From the NCBI GenBank assembly GCA_027483445.1, contig JAIXUS010000018.1, positions 1-64,000 of the forward strand: a stretch of DNA of 64,000 nucleotides, in the 5' to 3' direction. The stretch is from Bacteroidota bacterium. Lineage in GTDB: Bacteria; Bacteroidota; Bacteroidia; M30B66. The notes beneath the pieces were generated by a model that worked only from the letters and a program-made list of their open reading frames with translations, did no database searches and was not told the DNA's origin. Shown here one piece after another: positions 8,963 to 17,946 of this stretch (positions within the stretch are counted from its first letter, which is position 1; each line of letters starts with the position of its first letter). The position numbers and the translations under genes were made by a program.

Positions 8963-10927
8963 TTAAGCTGAGTTCTTACGCCCAAGTAATCGGAACGATT
9001 TAATAATCAGCAAGAAATCATTCATCATCCGGTAATCTTTCGCATACAAAATATTCCTTTGTAAGCCGGTTTGGGCATCATTGCGAAAATCAGGGTAGAG
9101 GTCAAATGGATTAAGTACCCCTTTTTTTAATTTTGGTAGGGATGGATGCATGAACTCCGGAATGTAGCCTACCCATGTCATCCGCCCGGCTAAGCAAAAC
9201 CATGCATTTTGTAAAGCCCCAACAGGTTGCTTACACAATAAGCTCAAAGGCGAAATCACCAGTAAAAGCAACGATAACATTACATCTAAGGTTCGTTTTT
9301 TACGCCTGTTTTCCGGCTTATTCACCGCATTCAAGCCAATAGCGTAAAGCTCTCCTGATGTTTGAATAGAGTTGCTTCCGATAATAAACAAACTTTCGGG
9401 CGGCGCAATTTTATACTCAAGTTCAGGATGATTAATACGCATCATGTGGGTCATTATCTCACTGCTGCTCAAATCTTTACCGCAAAAAATAAGCTCATTA
9501 ATTCCAAAAACTTCAACCATCTCTTTCAAACGGCTAAGGTTTCCGGCAAACGTTGCATTGTTTTCCGCTCCCGGCTTTGGGTCGATAAATCCTAAGTATG
9601 CAGTTTTTACTGGGCTCTGGTGAATGAGTTGCTGAACTCTTAACCCTTCCTCCTTACGCCCAATCACCAATATGCGTTTCTGCTCCAAATGCTCCGGATA
9701 CAAGGTGCGATAAATGCCTAAATTCAATAGCGACCGAAGTAAGGCGGCGGCCACAACCGCCCAACCCGAACCTACTACAGTTAGAAAGCGTGAGAAACGC
9801 AAGTGCTCAGGGAGCAGCGCATATACTGCCAAAATAATCACAGTACCGGTAAAAACACCTCTGAAAACGCGGGCTAGCCGATATGGCCTTTCATAAGCCC
9901 CATAAATCCAGATACAAGCAACCCAAACGGCAACGTAAAGAGGCACGGAAACCCATAAAAAGGTATATGGATAGAATATCCCGCTTTTGTGAGCCCAGTA
10001 ATCTTTTAAAACGAACAGGCCTCCAAACATCAGCGATGCATCGAGCAGCGGCAATGCTAAACTTCGCCCCAGCCGTTTTAATACCGAAAGACCGGCGCGT
10101 AAATACACCGCAAGCTGAATCAAAACCGAAAATAACCGCGCACGTTCCGGTGAGAAATGCTTCCGGGCGAAAATAATCATGGCCTGATAAAAGATGAATA
10201 CGTAATTCAGGCTGCTCTTTTTCGTGCTTTCGCCCCGGTAATGAATGGTGCGCGTGCGCGGATGGTAATAAATCTTATATCCGGCTTGCGTAATGCGATA
10301 ACTCAGGTCAATGTCCTCTCCATACATGAAGAAAGCCTCGTCGAGAAGCCCCGCCTTATCTAAGGCCTCTTTTCGAATAAACATGAAAGCTCCCGAAAGC
10401 ACTTCAATACTATGGGTTTGCTCCGCATCAAGATAACCCAAGTGGTATTTCCCAAAGCGCCTTGAACGTGGGAAAAACTTGCTGAATCCGAAAATCTTGT
10501 AAAACGCCACCTCAGGCGTTGGAAGTCCCCGCTTGCTTTCCGGTAAAAAATTCCCTTTCCCGTCGATCAGCTTCACTCCGCACGCTCCTGCGTCGCTGTG
10601 GGCATCCATAAATGAAATGCAAGTACTAAAGGTGTCTTCCTCCACCACTGTGTCGGGATTGAGCAGTAACACATACTCTCCACGCGAAACCTTGATAGCC
10701 TGATTGTTGGCCTTGGAAAAACCGGTATTCTCCCGGTTGGCAATGAGATGCACCTGAGGAAATTTCTCTCTGACCATTTCCACCGAGCCATCCACCGAAA
10801 AATTATCGACTACAAACACTTCCCCGGAAATACCTTCAAGGGCCTTGAACACCGACTTTAAACACTGCTCAAGGAAATGAACCACATTGTAGTTCACAAT
10901 CACCACCGACAGCTTTATGGGTTCCAT
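8963..10927 (-). CDS. GT2 glycosyltransferase fused to membrane, Rossmann-like and degenerate polyprenyl-phosphate sugar-transferase modules
   Basis: 654 residues. Residues 1-230 are a GT2 domain starting LSVVIVNYNVVHFLEQCLKS, with FVVDNFSVDGS and the NPDT acidic motif near 90. Hydrophobic segments follow (about 265-400), then a Rossmann-like nucleotide fold beginning RILVIG near 419. The last ~110 residues resemble an initiating sugar-phosphate transferase (WbaP/PglC type): KRTLDVMLSLLLLVISPL resembles the membrane re-entrant helix and TWVGYIPEF resembles the usual VGPRP turn. The basic KFR segment and catalytic DE pair of that family are not visible, so this part is probably not catalytic. 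A role in surface polysaccharide or glycan assembly is inferred. The start overlaps the queE stop by 1 nt (TGATG). Confidence 0.85.
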   Translation of the reverse strand: MEPIKLSVVIVNYNVVHFLEQCLKSVFKALEGISGEVFVVDNFSVDGSVEMVREKFPQVHLIANRENTGFSKANNQAIKVSRGEYVLLLNPDTVVEEDTFSTCISFMDAHSDAGACGVKLIDGKGNFLPESKRGLPTPEVAFYKIFGFSKFFPRSRRFGKYHLGYLDAEQTHSIEVLSGAFMFIRKEALDKAGLLDEAFFMYGEDIDLSYRITQAGYKIYYHPRTRTIHYRGESTKKSSLNYVFIFYQAMIIFARKHFSPERARLFSVLIQLAVYLRAGLSVLKRLGRSLALPLLDASLMFGGLFVLKDYWAHKSGIFYPYTFLWVSVPLYVAVWVACIWIYGAYERPYRLARVFRGVFTGTVIILAVYALLPEHLRFSRFLTVVGSGWAVVAAALLRSLLNLGIYRTLYPEHLEQKRILVIGRKEEGLRVQQLIHQSPVKTAYLGFIDPKPGAENNATFAGNLSRLKEMVEVFGINELIFCGKDLSSSEIMTHMMRINHPELEYKIAPPESLFIIGSNSIQTSGELYAIGLNAVNKPENRRKKRTLDVMLSLLLLVISPLSLLCKQPVGALQNAWFCLAGRMTWVGYIPEFMHPSLPKLKKGVLNPFDLYPDFRNDAQTGLQRNILYAKDYRMMNDFLLIIKSFRLLGRKNSA

Positions 10928-11565
10928 CAGGGAATATGCATGTATTTATGGGTTTGCAACGATACCCGCCATTGAGGATTACGCTTCACATACTCAATAA
11001 TTTCAGGCAGCAATTGCTCACATTTACTCCATTCGGGCTGCAGAAACAAGGCACAATCAGGACGAACAGCACTCGCATGCTTCTCGGCCCACTCGAAATC
11101 GCTTTTGTTGAACACAATCACCTTCAGTTCGTCGGCCCGCTCCAGCATGTCGGGCCTCGGGGCCTTAAACTTCTTCGGCGATACACATACCCAATCGAAA
11201 TGCCCACTCATGGGGTAGGCCCCGGAAGTTTCCAGAAAAATCGAAACATTCTCACGGTGTAAAGTAGTGGTTAAGGGCTCCAGATTGTACATCAGCGGCT
11301 CGCCGCCGGTAATTACTATGCTTCGCGCTGTATGACGCATGGCCTCGCTCACAACCTCATCAACAGGGCGCAAGGGATGGCGTTCTGAGTCCCACGATTC
11401 TTTCACGTCGCACCAATGGCAGCCCACATCGCAGCCTCCCAAACGGATAAAATAAGCTGCGTAACCGGTGTTTCGGCCTTCTCCCTGGATGGTATAAAAA
11501 TCTTCCATCACCGGAAGCAAATGCCCCTGGTCGAGTTGTTCCTGAATTTCGGGACTTAATTTCAT
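10927..11565 (-). CDS. queE: 7-carboxy-7-deazaguanine synthase
   Basis: 212 residues from ATG 11565; the longer frame to 11667 lies inside folD and its extra residues do not resemble the family. QueE is the radical-SAM enzyme that makes CDG from 6-carboxytetrahydropterin on the queuosine pathway. The iron-sulfur cysteines are at C45, C49 and C52 in CDVGCHWC (CX3CX2C). Before them is YTIQGEGRNTG, which contacts substrate, and afterwards VITGGEPLMY. The ATG overlaps the folD stop by 4 nt (ATGA), indicating translational coupling. The partners queD, queC and queF are not in this window. Confidence 0.95.
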   Translation of the reverse strand: MKLSPEIQEQLDQGHLLPVMEDFYTIQGEGRNTGYAAYFIRLGGCDVGCHWCDVKESWDSERHPLRPVDEVVSEAMRHTARSIVITGGEPLMYNLEPLTTTLHRENVSIFLETSGAYPMSGHFDWVCVSPKKFKAPRPDMLERADELKVIVFNKSDFEWAEKHASAVRPDCALFLQPEWSKCEQLLPEIIEYVKRNPQWRVSLQTHKYMHIP

Positions 11566-12455
11566 GCTTGCTTTAATCCTTGTCGGCGGAGGCTGGCCTC
11601 GAGGGTGTTTTGCATCAGGGCCGCAATGGTCATCGCCCCAACACCACCAGGAACCGGAGTTATCCACGAGGCTTTTTGTGCCACCTCTTCAAAGGCTACA
11701 TCACCCACAATTTTGTAGCCTTTAGGGCTTGAAGTATCGTTTACACGGGTAATCCCCACATCAATTACAACTGCTCCCGGTTTCACCATATCGGCTTTTA
11801 AAAATTCCGGTTTGCCCAAAGCCGCAACAATAAGGTCGGCCTTTGTGGTATAGGCTTCGAGGTTTTTGGTTTTACTGTGACAAAGGCTCACCGTGCAGTT
11901 GCCGGGCTCTGTGTTGCGACTTAACAAAACACTCATCGGACTACCAACAATGTGGCTCCGACCGATGACCACAGCTTCCATGCCGCTGGTTTTGATTTGG
12001 TAATGCTCAAGAAGCATCATAATGCCTTTGGGCGTTGCAGGCAGAAATCCGGGCAAACCGAGCATCATGCGGCCTAGGCTTCCGGGGTGGAAGCCATCTA
12101 CATCTTTCTCCGGGTCGATGGCCAGGGTTACCGTGTGCTCGTTGATGTGCGCCGGTAAGGGCAGCTGCACCAACAAGCCATCTACCTCAGGTTGATTATT
12201 TATTTTCTGAATGGTTTCCAGCAATTCAGCTTCCGTAACGCTTTCCGGAAATCGAAGGAGTGTTGACTCAAACCCAATTTCTCCGCAGGTTTTTACCTTC
12301 GAGGCAATGTAGGTTTCGCTGGCTCCATTGTTACCCACTAAAATGGCCGCCAAATGTGGCTTTCTTCCGCCACTGTTTAAAATCTGCTGTACTTCCTGCG
12401 CAATATGTGCCTTGTAGGCCGCCGCGCAAGCCTTTCCATCGAGAATTGCTGCCAT
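11562..12455 (-). CDS. folD: Methylenetetrahydrofolate dehydrogenase / methenyltetrahydrofolate cyclohydrolase
   Basis: 297 residues from ATG 12455 (the frame opens one TTG earlier, not preferred). FolD interconverts 5,10-methylene-, 5,10-methenyl- and 10-formyl-THF in the cytosol. Visible motifs: TYIASKVKTCGEIGF with the catalytic lysine, DGLLVQLPLP, DVDGFHP, the NADP-binding VVIGRSHIVGSPMS, and the C-terminal PVPGGVGAMTIA. The start overlaps the ffh stop by 1 nt (TGATG) and the stop overlaps the queE start, so it sits in the middle of a tightly coupled chain. Length is normal. Confidence 0.97.
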   Translation of the reverse strand: MAAILDGKACAAAYKAHIAQEVQQILNSGGRKPHLAAILVGNNGASETYIASKVKTCGEIGFESTLLRFPESVTEAELLETIQKINNQPEVDGLLVQLPLPAHINEHTVTLAIDPEKDVDGFHPGSLGRMMLGLPGFLPATPKGIMMLLEHYQIKTSGMEAVVIGRSHIVGSPMSVLLSRNTEPGNCTVSLCHSKTKNLEAYTTKADLIVAALGKPEFLKADMVKPGAVVIDVGITRVNDTSSPKGYKIVGDVAFEEVAQKASWITPVPGGVGAMTIAALMQNTLEASLRRQGLKQA

Positions 12456-13789
12456 CAACGCTTCATTTTGGGCATGTTGCGCATCATCGACGACATGGCT
12501 GCCGGGTTGCTCATCATACGCATCACCTTGCGGGTTTCTTCAAACTGCTTGAGCAGTTTATTAACGTCCTGTATCGTTGTTCCACTGCCTTTGGCAATCC
12601 GTACGCGCCGGTTGCCATTAATGATGGCCGGGTCTTCACGTTCCTGTGGGGTCATCGACATAATAATGGCCTCCACACTCTTAAAGGCATCGTCGTCAAT
12701 ATCCATATCCTTCATCGCCTTTCCGGCGCCGGGTATCATTCCAATCAAATCTTTGATGTTACCCATCTTTTTGATTTGTTGGATTTGCTCATAGAAGTCG
12801 TTGAAATTGAAGGTGTTTTTGGCCAGCTTCTTTTGAAGTCTTCGCGCTTGTTCTTCGTCGAAGTTCTCCTGTGCGCGCTCAACCAACGAAACAATATCGC
12901 CCATTCCGAGAATTCGGTCGGCCATCCTGTTGGGGTAAAACACATCCAGGGCTTCCATCTTCTCGCCGGTACCTACAAACTTGATGGGCTTGTTCACCAC
13001 CGAGCGAATCGTGAGGGCCGCCCCACCGCGGGTGTCGCCATCCAACTTGGTAAGCACAACACCATCGTAATCAATGCGCTCGTTAAAGGCTTTGGCGGTG
13101 TTCACGGCATCCTGACCAGTCATCGAATCCACCACAAACAACGTTTCTTGTGGCTCAACGGCACGCTTCACCTTGGCAATCTCGGTCATCATCTCCTCAT
13201 CAACGGCCAAACGACCGGCCGTATCGATAATGATTACCTGTTTACCCGAAGCTTTTCCGTAGGCAATCGCCGCTTGCGCAATGCCCACCGGATCTTTACT
13301 CGCCTCGTCGGCAAATACCTCCACACCAATTTGTTCGCCCAATACCTTCAGCTGTGTAATCGCAGCCGGTCGGTAAACGTCGCCGGCAACAAGCAAAACA
13401 TTCCTGTTTTTCTTGGTTTTAAGGTAGTTGGCCAGCTTCCCCGAAAAGGTCGTCTTTCCCGAGCCTTGCAAACCGGCAATCAGAATAACTGCCGGACTTC
13501 CATTGATGTTTATTTCGCTCTTATCTCCACCCATTAACTGGGTTAACTCATCATGGGTAATTTTTACAAGCAACTGCCCGGGCGATACCGCTGTAAGAAC
13601 ATTCGCTCCTAACGCTTTTTCCTTTACCTTATCGGTAAAATCCTTGGCAATCTTGTAGTTAACGTCGGCATCCAATAAAGCCTTCCGAATCTCCTTGACC
13701 GTTTCGGCCACATTGATTTCGGTAATTTTTCCCTGACCTTTGAGCACCTTAAATGCCCTATCGAATTTTTCACTAAGATTTTCAAACAT
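12455..13789 (-). CDS. ffh: Signal recognition particle protein Ffh (SRP54)
   Basis: 444 residues. Ffh binds signal sequences and SRP RNA and delivers ribosome-nascent chains to FtsY at the membrane. The N domain begins MFENLSEKFDRAF. GTPase motifs: G1 GLQGSGKTT, DVYRPAA, G3 DTAGRLAVDE, G4 TKLDGDTRGG, G5 region GTGEKMEALD. The methionine-rich M domain ends with MRMMSNPAAMSSMMRNMPKMKR-type composition. It heads the chain ffh-folD-queE-GT2. The 97 bp before it contain no perfect TAnnTTTG box; TAATTTCG on the minus strand is a near match. Confidence 0.98.
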   Translation of the reverse strand: MFENLSEKFDRAFKVLKGQGKITEINVAETVKEIRKALLDADVNYKIAKDFTDKVKEKALGANVLTAVSPGQLLVKITHDELTQLMGGDKSEININGSPAVILIAGLQGSGKTTFSGKLANYLKTKKNRNVLLVAGDVYRPAAITQLKVLGEQIGVEVFADEASKDPVGIAQAAIAYGKASGKQVIIIDTAGRLAVDEEMMTEIAKVKRAVEPQETLFVVDSMTGQDAVNTAKAFNERIDYDGVVLTKLDGDTRGGAALTIRSVVNKPIKFVGTGEKMEALDVFYPNRMADRILGMGDIVSLVERAQENFDEEQARRLQKKLAKNTFNFNDFYEQIQQIKKMGNIKDLIGMIPGAGKAMKDMDIDDDAFKSVEAIIMSMTPQEREDPAIINGNRRVRIAKGSGTTIQDVNKLLKQFEETRKVMRMMSNPAAMSSMMRNMPKMKR

Positions 13790-13887
13790 ATAGAATACCG
13801 CTTGCTGAAAAGGACTGCGAAATTACAAAATTGCAGCCCTCAAGGCACAGCATTTGTAAAGCGGCGCGCGCCAAATTCTAAAACCGT

Positions 13888-14871
13888 ATGAAACACCTTG
13901 TTTTCGCAGCATTCACGTTGGTTTCAATTTTCACTCATGCCCAAACCAACACGAATTTATTTCCGGTTCGTGGGCAAAAAGCCTGGTATTATTCCGATGC
14001 TGATGGACGAATTGCCATCGAAGAGCGCTTCACCGTTGCCCGCGCATTTAAAAATGGCCTCGCTGTAGCATCCGACAAATCCATAGGTATGTTCGATCCA
14101 CTGTTGGGCCTCATTCGTACCGATGGATCATGGCTGGTTCAGCCTGAATTTGAAGTAATTGGCTCTTTTACCGACGATGTGGCACCCTTCAAACGCAAAG
14201 GCAAATGGGGCTTGCTCAATGTTGAGGGCAAAACATCTATGCCGGCCACTTTCCAGGAAACAGGCTTCATCGGTGATGGTTACTGCGGAATCGAGACCAA
14301 CTTCAAATGGGGCTTTGCCGATTATTTCGGAAACATCCGCATCGCAGAAGTGTATAACCAAATTACGCCTTTCGAAGGCGGTCGCGCCATGGTTCGCCTT
14401 GGAAGTCGTTGGATTATGATCGATAAAAACGGCCGTCAGAGCGTTAAAGGCGATTGGGATTTTGCCGATGCCCTCTCCGAAGGCCTGGCGCCGGTGCGTT
14501 ATTCGGGCGGCCTCTGGGCTTACGTCGATACCTCCGGACGGCGTGTGATTCAACCGGCTTACAAAGATGCTCGCCCATTCCGCGAAGGCCGCGCTGCAGT
14601 GCGCATCGATGACTACTTTGGGTTTATCGACCGTAGCGGTAAAGAGGTCGTTAGCGCCGTGTACGCAAAGGTGGCCGATTTTTCCGAAGGCTACGCAGCC
14701 GTTTATTATCGCGGCAAATGGGGCTATGTTGATCGTAACGGAAAAGTAATCGTTCGGGCCATCTATAACGAAGCAGAACCCTTTCAGGGCGGATTAGCGC
14801 GGGTGAAAGACAGCTCCGGTCGTTTCTTTTATATCAATCCTGAAGGACTCGTGGTGCTCAGCGGGCGGTAG
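13888..14871 (+). CDS. Secreted WG-repeat protein
   Basis: 327 residues. A signal peptide ends near FTHAQ. The rest is a series of WG (KWG) repeats of about 25-45 residues: KGKWGLLNVEGK, FKWGFADYFGN, SRWIMIDKNGR, GLWAYVDTSGR, YFGFIDRSGK, GKWGYVDRNGK, FFYINPEG. Such repeats form beta-rich units in many exported bacterial proteins and give no specific function. It has no sorting domain, so it probably stays in the periplasm or outer membrane. It diverges from ffh and is followed by a GC-rich palindromic element rather than a plain terminator. Confidence 0.85.
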   Translation: MKHLVFAAFTLVSIFTHAQTNTNLFPVRGQKAWYYSDADGRIAIEERFTVARAFKNGLAVASDKSIGMFDPLLGLIRTDGSWLVQPEFEVIGSFTDDVAPFKRKGKWGLLNVEGKTSMPATFQETGFIGDGYCGIETNFKWGFADYFGNIRIAEVYNQITPFEGGRAMVRLGSRWIMIDKNGRQSVKGDWDFADALSEGLAPVRYSGGLWAYVDTSGRRVIQPAYKDARPFREGRAAVRIDDYFGFIDRSGKEVVSAVYAKVADFSEGYAAVYYRGKWGYVDRNGKVIVRAIYNEAEPFQGGLARVKDSSGRFFYINPEGLVVLSGR

Positions 14872-14886
14872 GTCAATCCCTAAGAT

Positions 14887-14995
14887 GGTTTTTTGGGGCG
14901 TTCCCCTGCGGGTCGCGTCTTCGGGCTGCATCCGGGGTTCCACCCCGGGCTGACTTGCCCTCAACCGCTAACGCAGCTTCCGGTAAGCCCCAACC
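14887..14995. repeat. GC-rich intergenic palindromic element (copy 1)
   Basis: Fills the gap between the WG gene and argS, which converge. The ends are complementary: TTGGGGC at 14893-14899 and GCCCCAA at 14987-14993, extending to GG/CC at the outer edges. Inside is a hairpin CCGGGG (14932-14937) / CCCCGG (14943-14948). The wording TTTTTTGGGGCGTTCCCCTG resembles dispersed intergenic repeats I know from other Bacteroidota genomes. The element at 42328-42560 has a similar start and the same end-to-end complementarity. It may end transcription from both sides. Confidence 0.65.
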
Positions 14996-15015
14996 TTCAC
15001 ACAATCTTAGAAAAC

Positions 15016-16896
15016 TCACATTCTCTCCGGCATTTCTATGCCTAGCAAAGCCATAGAAGCCTTCAAGGTTTCGCCGGTTTTCCGGGCCAATTCAAGCCGC
15101 AAAGAAGCCCAATTGGAATCTTCCTCCTTCAAAATGCTGAATTCATGGTAAAACTGATTGAATAGCTTCGCCAATTCGTAGGCATAATTTGCTACCAACG
15201 AAGGATTGTAGCTTTCTGCTGCGGCCTGCACTGTTGGTGAGTATTGCTCCAGTGTTCGAATCATCAGCCTATGCTGTTTATCGTTAGTCAAAGCCTGTGC
15301 ATCATAGTGCGGATTCACCACGCCATGAGCTTTCCTCAAAATACTTTGAATACGGGCGTAGCTGTATTGAATAAAAGGGCCTGTATTCCCGTTAATATCA
15401 ATCGATTCTGCCGGGTTGAAAACCATTCGCTTCTTGGGGTCAACCTTCAAAATGAAGTACTTCAAGGCGGCCATCCCAATTTGCTCATACAGGCCTGCCA
15501 GCGCGGCGCTGTCGCTCACTTCGGTTTTCCCCAGCTCCTCCGATTTTTTGCGAGCCTCTGCCACCACCTCATCCATCAAATCATCCGCATCGACTACTGT
15601 ACCTTCCCGCGATTTCATCTTGCCGGTAGGCAAATCCACCATGCCATACGACAAATGGTACAAGCCCTCGGCCCAGGAATAGCCCAGCTTGAGGAGTACC
15701 AGTTTTAGTACCTTGAAATGGTAATCCTGTTCATTACCAACCACATACACATAATTCCCGGCTTTAAATTCTTCATGACGCTGAACGGCAGTGCCCAAAT
15801 CCTGCGTCATATAGACCGAGGTGCCGTCAGAGCGCAACAATAGCTTCTCGTCGAGCCCTTCGTTCCGCAAGTCAATCCAAACCGAGCCATCTTCTTTGCG
15901 AAACAAAACGCCCTTCTGAAGCCCCTCATCAACCAGCTGCTTCCCCAAAAGGTAGGTTTCCGATTCGTAGTATATCTTATCGAAACTCACTCCCATTCGC
16001 CGGTATGTTTGCTCAAAGCCTTCGTAAACCCAAGCATTCATCTGTTTCCAAAGCGAAATGGTGTCGTTATCGCCGGCTTCCCAGAGGCGAAGCATTTCCT
16101 GTGCTTCTTTCATCAAGAGCGTAGCGCTGTTGGCCAGCATTTTTAATTCCCCCTTCAACTCATCGGCTTTTTCGCCTTCGCTTTGTTGGAGCTTGTTCCA
16201 GAGTATTGAGGCCCTCTCGGCCTGCCGCTCATCGAGTGCCGAGAAATCACCCGCCAGTATAGCCTGTAGTATTGGGTCTGACTGGGCCTTTAAGGCTTTG
16301 TCGAATTCTACATAATACTTTCCTACCAGGTGATCACCTTTCAATCCGCTGCTTTGTGGAGTTTCCCCTTTGCCCGAATGCTTCCAGGCTAGCATCGATT
16401 TACAAATGTGAATACCGCGGTCGTTCACCAGATTCACTTTAATCACCTTTCTCCCGGCTGCTTCGGCAATCCGGGCCATCGAAACACCCAGCAAATTATT
16501 CCGCACATGACCTAAATGCAAAGGTTTATTGGTGTTTGGCGATGAGTATTCGATCATCACCGGTTTCTGGTTTAAATCCGACGCACTTACATTCCCTCCA
16601 AATTGCTGAAGGTAATTCACCCAAAACTGAAAAGTTAAGCTAATGTTAAGAAATCCGTTTATCACCGAATGGCCGGCAAGCTCTGCGTTGTCTTCTTGAA
16701 AAGCTTTGGCGATTTCACGGGCCGTATCGGCCGGACTTTTCCCGGAAAGCTTTGTTAATCCAAAGCAAACCAGGGTAAAGTCGCCCTCCACATCTTTGCG
16801 TGTGGGTTGAAAAACGAGAGCAGCATCAGCGGCGTTTGGGTAAAGCTTCGTGAGGGTTTCTTTGAGTTTGCCCTTAAGCCATTGTTCGGGGTTCAT
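15016..16896 (-). CDS. argS: Arginyl-tRNA synthetase
   Basis: 626 residues, class I. The N-terminal additional domain (1-110) is followed by VMIEYSSPNTNKPLHLGHVR, carrying the HIGH-type motif HLGH. GKMKSREGTVV occupies the KMSKS position. The DALR anticodon-binding domain is at the C terminus and ends in ERM, as most ArgRS end with RM. It is somewhat longer than average because of a charged helical insertion (about residues 225-265). The ATG overlaps the arginase stop by 4 nt (ATGA), so the two are translationally coupled. Confidence 0.97.
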   Translation of the reverse strand: MNPEQWLKGKLKETLTKLYPNAADAALVFQPTRKDVEGDFTLVCFGLTKLSGKSPADTAREIAKAFQEDNAELAGHSVINGFLNISLTFQFWVNYLQQFGGNVSASDLNQKPVMIEYSSPNTNKPLHLGHVRNNLLGVSMARIAEAAGRKVIKVNLVNDRGIHICKSMLAWKHSGKGETPQSSGLKGDHLVGKYYVEFDKALKAQSDPILQAILAGDFSALDERQAERASILWNKLQQSEGEKADELKGELKMLANSATLLMKEAQEMLRLWEAGDNDTISLWKQMNAWVYEGFEQTYRRMGVSFDKIYYESETYLLGKQLVDEGLQKGVLFRKEDGSVWIDLRNEGLDEKLLLRSDGTSVYMTQDLGTAVQRHEEFKAGNYVYVVGNEQDYHFKVLKLVLLKLGYSWAEGLYHLSYGMVDLPTGKMKSREGTVVDADDLMDEVVAEARKKSEELGKTEVSDSAALAGLYEQIGMAALKYFILKVDPKKRMVFNPAESIDINGNTGPFIQYSYARIQSILRKAHGVVNPHYDAQALTNDKQHRLMIRTLEQYSPTVQAAAESYNPSLVANYAYELAKLFNQFYHEFSILKEEDSNWASLRLELARKTGETLKASMALLGIEMPERM

Positions 16897-17849
16897 AGAG
16901 ATTCTTTACTTAATGCTGCATCGGTCGCAGCTTCCAGAATTTTAAATGCCGTTTCGGCCATCGAGTTCTCAGTGTCGAGCGTTGGGTTGATTTCAACGAC
17001 TTCGAAGCAACATACTTTTGGGTGCCCGCATAGCCCGACCATAAGCTCGCGGGCTTCTTTAATGCGCAGGCCATTGGGAACAGGAGTTCCGGTTCCGACG
17101 CTGATTTTGGGGTCGAGGCTGTCGACATCAAACGAAACATAGATTTTGTCGCAATGGTCGAGGTAGGCGATCGCTTCCTGAATTACTTCTTCAGCGCCTT
17201 TCATGCGCAGCTCACGGGTGGTAATGTTGCGGATGTTGTGTTTGGTCATCAGGTAATCTTCCTGAGCCTCGGTGTCGCGCACTCCTATATATAAGAGGTC
17301 GCGGTACCCGATTTTAGGTTGAATGCCCCCTGAATTTTTCAGTTTTTCCCAGAGTTCCACCGTTTTATCATCAATGTCATTGCTTTGCTGGTCGAGGTTG
17401 TCTTCGGCCAATGCCGTTGCAAGTGGCATTCCGTGAATATTGCCCGACGGTGTTGTATAAGGCGAGTGCAAATCGGCATGGGCATCTATCCAAATAACCC
17501 CAATTCGGTCTTCAGGAAAGGCCAGCTTAATGCCGGCAATTGTGCCTCCTGCAGTGCTGTGGTCGCCCGCAATTACAATCGGAAATACATCTTTACTCAG
17601 CAACTTAGAAACGGTCTTCGACAGCCGCTCATAAATCTTAATAATGCCACGTATCCGTTTGGCATATTTGAATTTAATCTTTTCCAGGAGCAGCCAGTTC
17701 TCATCAGAAACTTCAACAGTATCGTACCGTTTGAAGTAATCACTCTTGAGGTCGATGGCTGCAATTTTCAGCGCATCAACACCGAGGCTTGCACCGCGGG
17801 TTCCTGCACCCAGTTCTGATCGGAGCAAAACAAGCTTTGCTTTTCTCAT
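16893..17849 (-). CDS. rocF: Arginase (ureohydrolase family)
   Basis: 318 residues. The binuclear manganese site is complete: GDHS, DAHAD, SFDVDSLDP, and the EINP motif near the C terminus. SGNIHGMPLA is the form found in arginases; agmatinases usually have HGT at this point. The predicted reaction is arginine to ornithine plus urea. The gene is coupled to argS downstream and diverges from a biosynthetic arginine decarboxylase, so two arginine-consuming routes and the arginine-charging enzyme share one control region. Agmatinase remains possible, since the neighbour would supply agmatine, but the motif argues against it. Confidence 0.85.
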   Translation of the reverse strand: MRKAKLVLLRSELGAGTRGASLGVDALKIAAIDLKSDYFKRYDTVEVSDENWLLLEKIKFKYAKRIRGIIKIYERLSKTVSKLLSKDVFPIVIAGDHSTAGGTIAGIKLAFPEDRIGVIWIDAHADLHSPYTTPSGNIHGMPLATALAEDNLDQQSNDIDDKTVELWEKLKNSGGIQPKIGYRDLLYIGVRDTEAQEDYLMTKHNIRNITTRELRMKGAEEVIQEAIAYLDHCDKIYVSFDVDSLDPKISVGTGTPVPNGLRIKEARELMVGLCGHPKVCCFEVVEINPTLDTENSMAETAFKILEAATDAALSKESL

Positions 17850-17886
17850 AGATTCTGGTTTAGTTACTTCTGCATGATTTTCGTAT

Positions 17887-17906
17887 AAGTAAGTTACTTA
17901 CTTTTG
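17887..17906 (+). promoter_or_regulatory. Palindromic operator overlapping the speA -7 box in the divergent rocF/speA region
   Basis: AAGTAAGT-T-ACTTACTT at 17887-17903 is a perfect 8-bp inverted repeat around one base. It overlaps TACTTTTG (17899-17906), a perfect match to the Bacteroidota -7 consensus TAnnTTTG for the decarboxylase. AGTTACTT occurs at 17862-17869 and again at 17892-17899, exactly 30 bp apart. No clear -33 element was found. A repressor sensing arginine or polyamines could bind here; that is inference. Confidence 0.55.
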
Positions 17907-17946
17907 CAAACACGAATTTCAAAACAAAGCCACGTTTCCCATTTCC

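Noticed and set aside
12260-13537. 425-codon open frame antisense to ffh and folD
   Set aside because: It lies wholly opposite two certain genes, has low-complexity His/Arg-rich composition and no family resemblance; it is a shadow of their codon use.
16893-17849. Agmatinase instead of arginase
   Set aside because: The SGNIHGMPLA segment is of the arginase type; agmatinases have HGT there. Kept as an alternative needing an assay.
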